Assembly (NCBI GenBank): GCA_024235935.1
Contig: JACKLL010000001.1
Location: 310,001-374,000, forward strand
Direction: 5' to 3'
Origin: Rhodoferax sp.
GTDB taxonomy: Bacteria; Pseudomonadota; Gammaproteobacteria; Burkholderiales; Burkholderiaceae_C
DNA length: 64,000 nt
Shown: one piece after another, positions 40,101 through 48,984 of the stretch
Position numbering within the stretch: position 1 is the first letter of the stretch
How the letters are laid out: every line of letters starts with the position of its first letter
Position numbers and translations under genes: made by a program
The notes under the pieces: model-generated
Databases searched by the model: none
The model's input: the letters and a program-made list of their open reading frames with translations, nothing else
Told to the model about the DNA's origin: nothing

Positions 40101-40880
<780 letters not shown>

Positions 40881-40938
40881 TGTGTGACTCGTAGGGGTGT
40901 GACAGTGGCGCGATACGGTGGATGGCAATGGGGCGCTT

Positions 40939-41820
40939 TTACTTGCTCCGGGTGAAGACCCGGGCGGCGATATTGAGGCCCAGCACCGCCAGCGTGATCA
41001 ACAAGACCCCGGCCCAGGCCAGCTTCTGCCAGTTTTCGTAGGGGCTCATCGCGAATTTGAAGATCGTCACCGGCAGGCTGGCCATGGGCTCGCTCATGCT
41101 CGAGGTCCAGAACTGGTTGTTCAGTGCCGTGAACAGCAGTGGCGCAGTCTCACCGGCAATACGGGCGATCGCCAGCATGACGCCGGTGACGACACCGGCC
41201 CGCGCGGCCTTGAGCGTGATGCTCAGAATGACCTTCCATTTGGGCGCGCCCAGTGCATATGCCGCTTCCCGCAGACCGGCAGGAATCAGCTGCAGCATGT
41301 TCTCGGTGGTACGGATCACGACCGGAATCACGATCAGAGCCAGCGCAATCGCACCGGCCCAGCCGGAGAACGACTTGAAACGGGCCACGATGACCGCGTA
41401 GACGAACAGGCCGATCACGATCGATGGTGCCGACAACAGGATGTCGTTGACGAAGCGCGTGGTGTTGGCCAGCCAGCCCTTGGTCTCGAACTCGGCCAGG
41501 TAGATACCTGCCAGAATGCCGATCGGTGTACCGACGAAGGTTGCCAGCAATACCATCAGGAACGAACCGTACATGGCATTGGCCAGGCCCCCGACCTCGT
41601 TGGGAGGCGGCGTCATTTCGGTCAGCGTGGCCAGGGCCAGCCCGCCAATACCCAGTCGCACGGTTTCGAACAGGATCCAGAACAGCCAGAACAGACCGAA
41701 GGCCATGGCCAGCAGTGACAGCGTCAGCGCGATGCGGTTGACCAGCTTGCGCCTTGCATATTTCAACTGGCGGGTTTCCTCCAGCGCAGCCTGGCGCAGC
41801 AGACGATCTCCGGTTGTCAT
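40939..41820 (-). CDS. pstA: Phosphate ABC transporter permease PstA
   Basis: A 293-residue inner-membrane permease with six predicted helices. The EAA loop that contacts PstB is at REAAYALGAPKWKVILSITLKAARAGVVTG (about residues 184-213). Its ATG overlaps the pstC stop by four bases, which indicates coupled translation. Confidence 0.97.
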   Translation of the reverse strand: MTTGDRLLRQAALEETRQLKYARRKLVNRIALTLSLLAMAFGLFWLFWILFETVRLGIGGLALATLTEMTPPPNEVGGLANAMYGSFLMVLLATFVGTPIGILAGIYLAEFETKGWLANTTRFVNDILLSAPSIVIGLFVYAVIVARFKSFSGWAGAIALALIVIPVVIRTTENMLQLIPAGLREAAYALGAPKWKVILSITLKAARAGVVTGVMLAIARIAGETAPLLFTALNNQFWTSSMSEPMASLPVTIFKFAMSPYENWQKLAWAGVLLITLAVLGLNIAARVFTRSK

Positions 41821-42848
41821 GTGCGTGTCCCTTCGTTTTTCTTGAGCTGGGCCAGCAACAGCTTGGACAGCGAGAGCACGACAAAGGTGATGAAGAACAG
41901 CACCAGGCCCAGGTACATCAGTGCGGCCTGGTGCAGACCGGCGCCGGCTTCGGCAAATTCGTTGGCCAGCGCCGACGTGATGCTGTTGGCGGCCTGGAAC
42001 AGGCTGAGTGAATCCAGCTGGTTGAAGTTGCCGATCACGAAGGTCACGGCCATGGTCTCGCCGATGGCGCGGCCCAGCCCCAGCATGATGCCGCCGATCA
42101 CGCCGGCCTTGGTATACGGAAGCACGACCTTGGAGACCACCTCCCAGGTGGTGGAGCCCAGTCCATAGGCAGACTCCTTGAGCAGGGTCGGCGTGACTTC
42201 AAATACATCGCGCATCACGGCGGCGATGAAGGGAATGATCATGATGGCCAGAATGATGCCGGCCGACAGAATGCCGATACCGACCGGTGGCCCGGAAAAC
42301 AAGGCGCCCAGCACCGGCACATCGCCGAACCAGGCCTGCAGCGGCTGCTGCACATAGGTGGACAGGATGGGGCTGAACACCAGCAGACCCCACATGCCGT
42401 AAACAATGGACGGAACGGCCGCCAGCAGCTCGATGGCCGTACCCAGTGGTCGCTTGAGCCAGGCCGGAGACAGCTCCGTCAGAAACAGGGCAATGCCGAA
42501 ACTCACCGGCACTGCAATCAGCAGGGCGATGAACGATGTCATCAGCGTGCCGTAGATCATCACCAGGCCGCCGAACTCTTCAGAGACCGGGTCCCAGGTG
42601 GTACTGGTCAGGAAGCCCAGGCCGTATTTGTCGATCGCCGGCCAGGCACTGATGGTCAGTGATACCAGGATCGCGGCGAGCGTGGCCAGGGTGAATATGG
42701 CCGCACCTTTGGCCAGCCAGCCAAAGATGCGGTCCGCCATCGGTCCGGAACGGGCGTTTTTCATGGGAGGAGGACTCGTCGTGACACGTCGCGGCGCCGA
42801 AGCCGCCGGAAAAATTGGCGTTTGCGCCGGCGAAAGTGTAGTGGACAA
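41817..42848 (-). CDS. pstC: Phosphate ABC transporter permease PstC
   Basis: A 343-residue permease with six helices after a polar 40-residue N-terminus. The EAA loop is KESAYGLGSTTWEVVSKVVLPY. The TTG start at 42848 is supported by GGGAG seven bases upstream; ATG 42764 (MKNARSGPMADR) is a shorter alternative with no purine-rich site. It lies 43 bp after pstS. Confidence 0.95.
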   Translation of the reverse strand: MSTTLSPAQTPIFPAASAPRRVTTSPPPMKNARSGPMADRIFGWLAKGAAIFTLATLAAILVSLTISAWPAIDKYGLGFLTSTTWDPVSEEFGGLVMIYGTLMTSFIALLIAVPVSFGIALFLTELSPAWLKRPLGTAIELLAAVPSIVYGMWGLLVFSPILSTYVQQPLQAWFGDVPVLGALFSGPPVGIGILSAGIILAIMIIPFIAAVMRDVFEVTPTLLKESAYGLGSTTWEVVSKVVLPYTKAGVIGGIMLGLGRAIGETMAVTFVIGNFNQLDSLSLFQAANSITSALANEFAEAGAGLHQAALMYLGLVLFFITFVVLSLSKLLLAQLKKNEGTRT

Positions 42849-42891
42849 GTGCCTGCTCCCGAAAAATCGATGGCTCAGTGGCGATAGGCGC

Positions 42892-43935
42892 TTACTTCAG
42901 CGCGACCGGCTTGCCGGAGGCGTCGGTCACCTTGCTCCAGGCCTTTTCGATGGCGCTCACCACCGAATCGGGCATCGGGATGTAGTCCAGATCGGCAGCA
43001 ATCTTGTCGCCGGACTTGTAGGCCCAGGTGAAGAACTTGAAAGCCTCGGTCGCGTTGGCCGGGTTGTCCTGCTTGAGGTGCATCAGGATGAAGGTGGCGG
43101 TCGAGATCGGCCATGCATCCTTGCCCGGCTGGTCGGTGATCAGCTGGTAGAACGACTTGCTCCAGTCGGCACCGGCTGCGGCGGCCTTGAACGTGTCGTC
43201 GCTGGGCGAGACATAGACGCCATCACGGTTCTTCAGCTGCGTGTAGGTCATCTTGTTCTGCTTGACGTAGGCGTATTCGACGTAACCGATCGAGTTGGGC
43301 AGGCGGCCAACGAAAGCGGCGACGCCTTCATTGCCCTTGCCACCCGCACCGACCGGCCAGTTGACGGCCGTGCCTTCACCCACCTTGGCCTTCCACTCGG
43401 GGTGGACACGGCTGAGGTAGTTGGTGAAGTTGAAGGTCGTACCCGAGCCGTCCGCGCGGCGCACCGGCGCGATGGCGGCGTCCGGCAGCGGCAGACCGGG
43501 GTTCAGGGCCACGATGGCCGGATCATTCCACTTGGTGATCTTGCCCAGATAGATGTCGCCCAGCACCTGGCCGTCGAGCTTCATCTGACCGGGGGCGATA
43601 CCCTTGATGTTGACGACCGGAACCGTTCCACCGATCACGGTGGGAAACTGGAACTGGCCCTTGCTCTTGAGCACTTCGTCGGTCTGGGGCATGTCCGATG
43701 CGCCGAAATCGACCGTCTTGGCGTCGATCTGCTTGATGCCAGCGCCGGAGCCGACCGACTGGTAATTCACCTTGACACCGGTGGCCTTGTTGTATTCGGC
43801 GGCCCACTTGGAATAAACCGGTGCCGGGAAGCTGGCACCTGCGCCGGTGATGCTCTGGGCACCCGCGGCCGACAGGAAGGTCAGGGCTGCGATACCGGTG
43901 GCGCTGACGAGCGCTGTCTTGAAGCTGAATTTCAT
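42892..43935 (-). CDS. pstS: Periplasmic phosphate-binding protein PstS
   Basis: A 347-residue binding protein with a Sec signal peptide (MKFSFKTALVSATGIAALTF, cleavage after SAAGA). Phosphate-contact stretches are ITGAGASFPAPVY, VGSGAGIKQI, FGASDMP and RADGSGTTFNFTNYL. ATG 43935 is preceded by AGAGGA. It is the first gene of pstSCAB-phoU-phoBR and has a clear Pho box upstream. Confidence 0.98.
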   Translation of the reverse strand: MKFSFKTALVSATGIAALTFLSAAGAQSITGAGASFPAPVYSKWAAEYNKATGVKVNYQSVGSGAGIKQIDAKTVDFGASDMPQTDEVLKSKGQFQFPTVIGGTVPVVNIKGIAPGQMKLDGQVLGDIYLGKITKWNDPAIVALNPGLPLPDAAIAPVRRADGSGTTFNFTNYLSRVHPEWKAKVGEGTAVNWPVGAGGKGNEGVAAFVGRLPNSIGYVEYAYVKQNKMTYTQLKNRDGVYVSPSDDTFKAAAAGADWSKSFYQLITDQPGKDAWPISTATFILMHLKQDNPANATEAFKFFTWAYKSGDKIAADLDYIPMPDSVVSAIEKAWSKVTDASGKPVALK

Positions 43936-43992
43936 GAGGGATCCTCTGTAATTGCGGGGTTGGAATGTCAGATCTTTTGTCTGCACGGGCAG

Positions 43993-44026
43993 ACTGTAAG
44001 AAGCTAATGTGACGAAGTCGTGACAG
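43993..44026 (-). promoter_or_regulatory. Pho box and -10 of the pstS operon
   Basis: On the minus strand the half-sites CTGTCAC-GACT-TCGTCAC (44026 to 44009) match the PhoB direct repeat CTGTCAT with a 4-bp gap. Ten bases further, TACAGT (43998-43993) can serve as -10. The predicted start gives a leader of about 50 bases. Confidence 0.8.
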
Positions 44027-44061
44027 ATGGCACTTTTGCGCAGATCCGCGCGATGGCCGGA

Positions 44062-44095
44062 ATGTCACGAAACTTTCACCGCGCTGACGTGAAAT
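44062..44095 (+). promoter_or_regulatory. Candidate Pho box and -10 of the CorA-like gene
   Basis: On the plus strand ATGTCAC-GAAA-CTTTCAC (44062-44079) has the Pho half-site spacing; ten bases later TGAAAT (44090-44095) fits a -10. It faces away from the pstS box, 36 bp from it. Confidence 0.6.
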
Positions 44096-44142
44096 CGCAA
44101 AGCGCCCCGCCGCGCCATTCGTCCTGCCCTCCGGAAAAGCCC

Positions 44143-45162
44143 ATGAACCCCCTGCCTCCCTCCCCCTACGGCGCCGACGCCGCCGGGATGATCTGCGGAT
44201 TCCAGTTCGGCCCCGACGGCAAGGGTTGCCCGGTCGATACGACCCAGGCCATGGCCTGGCTGGCGGACGGGCAGCTGCGATCACCGGCGGAATTCGTCTG
44301 GCTGCACTTCAACCTGGCGCATGCGGCCAGCGCGCGCTGGCTGCGCGAGCATCTGTCGCTGTCCGAGGTGTTCCACGAGTCGCTCAAGGACGGCACCCGT
44401 TCGACCCGGGTCGAACTCGACGAGGACATGCTGATAGCCATCGTCAACGATGTGAACTTCAGTTTCGCCTTCGAGGCGACCGATATCTCTACGTTGTGGC
44501 TGTCGGTCGGACCGCGCCTGGTGGTCAGCGCGCGGCTGCAGCCCCTGCGCTCGATCGACCGGCTGCGCGACGCCGTGCGCAAGGGCGCGACCCTGGCATC
44601 TTCCACCGACCTGCTGGTCCACCTGATGCATGACCAGGGAGATGTGCTGGTCGACATCGTGCGCCAGACGACCAGCCAGGTGGATGCGCTCGAGGACAAG
44701 CTGCTGGCCGGGCGCCTGTCGAAGAAGCGCGCCGACCTGGGTGCCTTGCGGCGGGTGCTGGTGCGGCTGCAGCGCCTGTTGGCGCCGGAACCCGCCGCAC
44801 TGTTCCGCCTGCTGCGCCTGCCGCCCCAATGGATTGGTGAAGCCGATCTCGACGGACTGCGCCAGTCGACCGAGGAGTTCAACGTCGCCTTGCGCGACAT
44901 GGCGGCGCTCGAGGAACGCATCAAGCTGCTGCAGGAGGACATCGCCGGCCGGGTCGCCGAGGCGAACAACCGCAGCCTGTACCTGCTGACCATCGTGACG
45001 GTGCTGGCACTGCCGATCAACATCATTGCCGGTCTCCTTGGCATGAACGTGGGGGGCATTCCGCTGGCCCAGGACGGTCACGGTTTCTGGATCATCGTGG
45101 CTATCATCGTGACATTCACCTTGCTGGCGGCCTGGTTCGCTTTCCGACAGCCGCGCGATTGA
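44143..45162 (+). CDS. CorA/ZntB-family divalent cation transporter
   Basis: A 339-residue protein with a large cytoplasmic N-terminal funnel and two C-terminal membrane helices (about residues 280-300 and 312-332). The pore loop is GMNVGGIPL, the GMN signature followed by the GGIP typical of ZntB-like members, so zinc, magnesium or another divalent ion may be carried. ATG 44143 follows CCGGAAAAG. It is divergent from pstS, and its own candidate Pho box suggests induction by phosphate starvation, for example to balance cations when polyphosphate is broken down (inference). Confidence 0.88.
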   Translation: MNPLPPSPYGADAAGMICGFQFGPDGKGCPVDTTQAMAWLADGQLRSPAEFVWLHFNLAHAASARWLREHLSLSEVFHESLKDGTRSTRVELDEDMLIAIVNDVNFSFAFEATDISTLWLSVGPRLVVSARLQPLRSIDRLRDAVRKGATLASSTDLLVHLMHDQGDVLVDIVRQTTSQVDALEDKLLAGRLSKKRADLGALRRVLVRLQRLLAPEPAALFRLLRLPPQWIGEADLDGLRQSTEEFNVALRDMAALEERIKLLQEDIAGRVAEANNRSLYLLTIVTVLALPINIIAGLLGMNVGGIPLAQDGHGFWIIVAIIVTFTLLAAWFAFRQPRD

Positions 45163-45285
45163 AGTGCGCACCCGCTCGCTTTCAGGCTGAGCCGATCGAG
45201 ACGCACCGACGGGCTGTAACAGCGGTTGACAGTCGTTAGAATGCGCCCGAAACTGAAATTTTCCATAACAAGACCCAGGGTAAAC

Positions 45286-45489
45286 GTGAATAAACAACTT
45301 ACCAGGCTGCTCAGCGGCTACCAGGATCTGGTGGACCGCTACGGAGCTGATGACCCACTTGTCCAGGAGCTCAAATCCGAGATCGACCGCCAGGCGCAGG
45401 CCCAGCCTGCCACGCTGGCGACGGAGCGTCGACACGGCAACGCGTTGTCGGACGCCTGGGAACGGCATTCGGAGATCGCCAGCCTTTGA
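45286..45489 (+). CDS. Small protein of unknown function
   Basis: A 67-residue product from GTG 45286, preceded by AGGG at a good distance; ATG 45241 and an upstream start at 45226 are alternatives. It reads VNKQLTRLLSGYQDLVDRYG and continues with many Glu, Gln and Arg, so it is probably helical and soluble. TAGAAT at 45237-45242 may be the -10. It ends one base before the stop of the convergent psd gene. I do not recognise it. Confidence 0.5.
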   Translation: MNKQLTRLLSGYQDLVDRYGADDPLVQELKSEIDRQAQAQPATLATERRHGNALSDAWERHSEIASL

Positions 45490-45490
45490 G

Positions 45491-46360
45491 TCACGCGGGC
45501 AGCCGCAGCAGCGCCTGCCCCATGCGTACCCGATGGCCCGTCACGATGCCGTCGCAAAACGCAAACCCGGGCGGCGCGAGCACAATGATGGTCGAGCCGT
45601 GCTCGAACCAGCCCAGCTCCTGCCCCTTGCGTGCCTGTGCCTGGCAATCGATCCGGTTCGGCCCCCGGTACCTCAAGTGCAGCAACACGTCGACGAAATG
45701 CAGACGGATGCTGGCCACCAGCACCGCTGCCACCGGCACCAACGCAATCGCATGCCCTCCCCGCGCCAGGCGCCCATGAATGGCGGCCCGCTCGTTGCGA
45801 CAGAAAAGCCTGCTGACACGCGCCAGCGCCGGCGGGTTGACGTTCCAGCTGTCGCCGCTGATGTAGTTCACGCGTGAGATCACCATGTCGTGGGGGGCAT
45901 GGAAGCGGTGGTACATGGCCGAGGTCAGGCGCAATGTCACGTAACTGCCCTGGCTGAAACGCGCGGCGTCTTCGGCTGAACCCAGCAGTTCGGCCAGCGT
46001 ATACGGCATGCCCTTGGCCTGCAGGACCTGACCGTCCTGCACCGTTCCGCAGGCGCCGATGATGCCGTCGCTCGGGCTGGCCAGGACCGCCGGATCGGCG
46101 GCGACGGTGCGCGCACCGGGCCGCAGCGCACGGGTGAAGCAGTCGTGCAGGCTGTCGAACGAGGTCCTGGCCGCGTCGCTCAGGTCCAGATCGGTGAACA
46201 TCCGCCAGGTGGCAATCGAAACCCTGCAGACCCACGGGTGCCGGATGCGGCTGATCCGTCCCATCAGCAGCGTCAATCCATTGCGCGCCACATGGTTGGT
46301 CAGGACAAAGTTGATGGTGTCGTTGCCGCCCAACCGGCGCAACAGCGATCGAAGATTCAT
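45491..46360 (-). CDS. psd: Phosphatidylserine decarboxylase proenzyme
   Basis: A 289-residue membrane-associated enzyme that makes phosphatidylethanolamine. The self-cleavage site is Gly255-Ser256-Thr257 in FEHGSTIIV, where Ser becomes the pyruvoyl group. Asp98 (SPSDGI) and His154 (YHRFHAP) are the supporting residues, matching the triad of the E. coli enzyme. It is divergent from the aminotransferase gene across 131 bp that contains strong hairpins. Phosphatidylserine synthase is not nearby. Confidence 0.95.
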   Translation of the reverse strand: MNLRSLLRRLGGNDTINFVLTNHVARNGLTLLMGRISRIRHPWVCRVSIATWRMFTDLDLSDAARTSFDSLHDCFTRALRPGARTVAADPAVLASPSDGIIGACGTVQDGQVLQAKGMPYTLAELLGSAEDAARFSQGSYVTLRLTSAMYHRFHAPHDMVISRVNYISGDSWNVNPPALARVSRLFCRNERAAIHGRLARGGHAIALVPVAAVLVASIRLHFVDVLLHLRYRGPNRIDCQAQARKGQELGWFEHGSTIIVLAPPGFAFCDGIVTGHRVRMGQALLRLPA

Positions 46361-46398
46361 CGGGACGTCACTTTCAGGCAGTACAACCGGCGCACCAG

Positions 46399-46488
46399 GA
46401 AAACGCCGGGCAGCCTCCGGGTTTTCTTGCAGCCCCTCGGGGAGGCCTGGCGAAACCAGGCTCTTGGGGGCCCCACAAACCAGGAGGC
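46399..46488 (+). promoter_or_regulatory. Structured leader with anti-Shine-Dalgarno before the aminotransferase gene
   Basis: A hairpin GAAAAC-CCGG / CCGG-GTTTTC (46399-46426) carries AGCCTCC at 46412-46418, which is exactly complementary to the ribosome site GGAGGCT at 46483-46489. A second GGAGGC at 46441-46446 could compete for it, and overlaps a second hairpin GCCTGG / CCAGGC (46445-46461). Confidence 0.35.
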
Positions 46489-46491
46489 TTC

Positions 46492-48165
46492 ATGATCCAA
46501 CCGGACTTTCCACTCACGGCGAGCGCCGCTGCCATTGCCATTCTTGCGGCCACCTCGGCGGCCTGGCTGCTGCCCTCGGCACTGCAACGCATTCAACTCT
46601 CGCGCGCCAAACACCCGTCGCTGACCGGCCACGTGCGCTGGGCCAGGCGCCTGACACGCTGGATTCCCGGCTACCAGTACGACGACGCGAACTTCTTTGC
46701 CTCGGACGGTGCACCGGCAACGGTCGTGGCGCAGCGCAAGGCCGGCATGGCGGCCCTGGCCGACAGCTTCGCGCAGCGCTTTCCCCGCACCAATGCCGCG
46801 ACTGCCCAGGCCCGCACCGCCTTGCCTGATCTGCAGTTCACCGGTGCCTATCGCGTACCGTTTCCGTACAGCACGCAATTGCGCCAGCATCTGAACGTAG
46901 GCGCTTTCCTGCAGTCTTCGTCCGGCGTCATGGTGCAGGACCTCGATGGCAACACGCTGTACGACCTGACCGGCTCGTATGGCGTCAACCTGTTCGGCTA
47001 TGACTTCTACAAGGAATGCATTGCCGAGGGTGCACGCCGGGTGGAGGCACTCGGACCGGTGCTGGGGGCTTACCATCCCTGTGTGCTGGACAACCTGCAG
47101 CAGCTGCGCAACATCTCCCGGCTGGAGGAAGTGTCCTTCCACATGTCGGGTACCGAGGCGGTGATGCAGGCAGTGCGGCTGGCGCGCTACCACACGCGCA
47201 GAACCCACCTGGTGCGCTTCTGCGGCGCCTACCATGGCTGGTGGGACGATGTGCAGCCCGGACCGGGCAATCCCGTGACCGCACGCCAGACCTATACCTT
47301 GCGTGACATGCATGCGCACACCCTGCAGGTCCTGCGCAACCGAAGCGACATCGCCTGCGTGCTGATCAACCCCTTGCAGGCCCTGCACCCCAACGCGCCG
47401 GCTCCGGGCGACTCGTCGCTGCTGGACAGCTCGCGCAGCGCCAGCTTCGACCGCAAGGCCTATACCCGATGGCTGGTGCAGCTGCGCCAGGTCTGCACCG
47501 AGCGCGGCATCGTGCTGATCTTCGACGAGGTGTTCATGGGCTTTCGCCTCGCACCGGGGGGCGCGCAGGAATACTTCGGCGTGCGCGCCGACATGGTCAC
47601 CTACGGAAAGACGCTGGGAGGCGGCCTGCCGGTCGGTGTGGTGTGCGGCCGCTCGGACCTGATGAAGCGCTACCGCGCCGAGCGCCCCGCCGACATCTGC
47701 TTTGCACGCGGCACGTTCAACGCCCACCCCTACGTCATGGGCGCGATGCAGGTCTTTCTGGAGCGGCTGCGCAGTCCGCAGATCCAGGCCTTGTACCAGG
47801 GCATGGATGCCCGCTGGAACCAGCGCGCCAGCGCGCTCAACCAGCGCCTGCGCCAGGCCGACCTGCCGGTGCGGGTGGCGAACATGTCCACTGTATGGAC
47901 CGTGACCTACACCCAGCCCGCGCGCTACAACTGGATGCTGCAGTTCTACCTGCGCCTGCATGGCCTGGCCCTGAGCTGGGTCGGCAGTGGTCGCATCATC
48001 TTCAGCCTGAACTACACCGATGCCGACTTCGCCGAGGTCGTCGAGCGCTTTGTGGCGGCCGCCTCCCAGATGCGTGCCGATGGCTGGTGGTACCTGCCGG
48101 CCGGTCAGACCAATCGCACGATCAGGCGCAGCGTGCTGGCCGAGGCGCTGCGCCACCGAGGCTGA
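46492..48165 (+). CDS. Membrane-anchored class III (PLP) aminotransferase
   Basis: A 557-residue protein. Residues 8-28 form one hydrophobic segment, followed by about 110 residues unlike ordinary aminotransferases. The PLP fold runs from about 140 (MVQDLDGNTLYDLTGSYGVN) to 530. The cofactor lysine is Lys373 in TYGKTLGGGLP; MSGTEAVMQAVRLARYHT is the phosphate-binding loop and IFDEVFMGFR the Asp motif. It most resembles glutamate-1-semialdehyde aminomutase-like enzymes. The anchor and the position between psd and a Mpo1-like gene point to a membrane-bound amine substrate (inference). ATG 46492 follows GGAGG at a short spacing of four. Confidence 0.85.
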   Translation: MIQPDFPLTASAAAIAILAATSAAWLLPSALQRIQLSRAKHPSLTGHVRWARRLTRWIPGYQYDDANFFASDGAPATVVAQRKAGMAALADSFAQRFPRTNAATAQARTALPDLQFTGAYRVPFPYSTQLRQHLNVGAFLQSSSGVMVQDLDGNTLYDLTGSYGVNLFGYDFYKECIAEGARRVEALGPVLGAYHPCVLDNLQQLRNISRLEEVSFHMSGTEAVMQAVRLARYHTRRTHLVRFCGAYHGWWDDVQPGPGNPVTARQTYTLRDMHAHTLQVLRNRSDIACVLINPLQALHPNAPAPGDSSLLDSSRSASFDRKAYTRWLVQLRQVCTERGIVLIFDEVFMGFRLAPGGAQEYFGVRADMVTYGKTLGGGLPVGVVCGRSDLMKRYRAERPADICFARGTFNAHPYVMGAMQVFLERLRSPQIQALYQGMDARWNQRASALNQRLRQADLPVRVANMSTVWTVTYTQPARYNWMLQFYLRLHGLALSWVGSGRIIFSLNYTDADFAEVVERFVAAASQMRADGWWYLPAGQTNRTIRRSVLAEALRHRG

Positions 48166-48166
48166 G

Positions 48167-48781
48167 TCAGGCGCCGTGCGCACGCACATGGGCCATGGGG
48201 TCCGTGCGCTCGCCGCGCAGGAGATACAACGGCGCCTTGTGGTACAGCCAGATGTCGTGAAACGGATCGGTCAGGATCTTGGTGACCCATACCACGGCCG
48301 TACGGCCGTCCTGCTGCAGCACCAGCTGCAAGGCCCGGAACAGCAGACCGGCCACGCCCAGCACCAGCCAGCTGGTGCCGACATGGTTGGCGAATCCGGC
48401 CCAGCCCGCATGCGGCGTGACCAGGCCGAACAGGTCGGGCCGTACCCACAGCACCAGCGGTGACGCCGCCCAGATGCCCATCAGCACCAGCTTGCGGCGC
48501 AGGTTGTAGCCGACCTTGATGTCTTCCTTGTACTGGTGCGTGGCCCGGTTGACCTGGTCATAGTCATGGGGTTCGAAGAAGAAGTGTCCGGCCTGGCGCG
48601 AGGTCATCGATACCAGCCACGCGATCAGCGCCGACACGACCGGGTCGATCAGCAGCCAGACATAGGCCACGACGAAGGCCAGTGCGCTGAGCAGGTGCAG
48701 CGACTGGTTGATGCGGTCATGGTGGTAGTAGCGGTGGTCGTCCCAGCGCTGGGTCTGCAAGGCCTGTAGAAAGTCTTTCAC
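48167..48781 (-). CDS. Mpo1-like (DUF962-type) membrane protein
   Basis: A 204-residue protein with about four hydrophobic segments. The pattern HHDRINQSLH early and RQAGHFFFEP later resembles the His-containing motifs of the Mpo1/DUF962 family, whose yeast member is an iron-dependent dioxygenase acting on 2-hydroxy fatty acids. GTG 48781 has AAGGA seven bases upstream; longer in-frame starts lack one. It converges with the aminotransferase (one base between stops) and diverges from the glycosyltransferase. A candidate Pho box lies 111 bp upstream. Family assignment is moderate. Confidence 0.65.
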   Translation of the reverse strand: MKDFLQALQTQRWDDHRYYHHDRINQSLHLLSALAFVVAYVWLLIDPVVSALIAWLVSMTSRQAGHFFFEPHDYDQVNRATHQYKEDIKVGYNLRRKLVLMGIWAASPLVLWVRPDLFGLVTPHAGWAGFANHVGTSWLVLGVAGLLFRALQLVLQQDGRTAVVWVTKILTDPFHDIWLYHKAPLYLLRGERTDPMAHVRAHGA

Positions 48782-48875
48782 GCGTGTTCCTTCGCAACGG
48801 GGGTACTGGATCGCCAGGCCATGGCCAAACGCCGTCCCGGGGAAGCGGTCGACGCCCGCTGGCGCTGGCCCCGGT

Positions 48876-48909
48876 ATGGTCGTGCGCTTCGGTGAAACTT
48901 TGGTGACGG
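48876..48909 (-). promoter_or_regulatory. Weaker candidate Pho box of the Mpo1-like gene
   Basis: On the minus strand CCGTCAC-CAAA-GTTTCAC (48909 to 48892) has the right spacing. The hexamer ten bases on (GACCAT, 48881-48876) is a poor -10. Confidence 0.35.
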
Positions 48910-48944
48910 CACTGGCGCGCCGGCGCGACCCGATGGCCTGGTCA

Positions 48945-48978
48945 CTGTCATCAAACTGTTGCATCGGCGTCTGATCAT
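48945..48978 (+). promoter_or_regulatory. Candidate Pho box and -10 of the glycosyltransferase gene
   Basis: CTGTCAT-CAAA-CTGTTGC (48945-48962) contains one perfect half-site and an A-rich gap; GATCAT at 48973-48978 is ten bases further. The predicted transcript start falls at the ATG 48985. Confidence 0.55.
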
Positions 48979-48984
48979 CAGCAC

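Noticed and set aside
45224..45242. TTGACA at 45225 as the -35 of the small gene
   Set aside because: The TAGAAT is only seven bases further, too close; the -35 must lie elsewhere or be weak.
46361..46398. GACGTCAC upstream of the aminotransferase as a Pho half-site
   Set aside because: No partner half-site at the required spacing on either strand.
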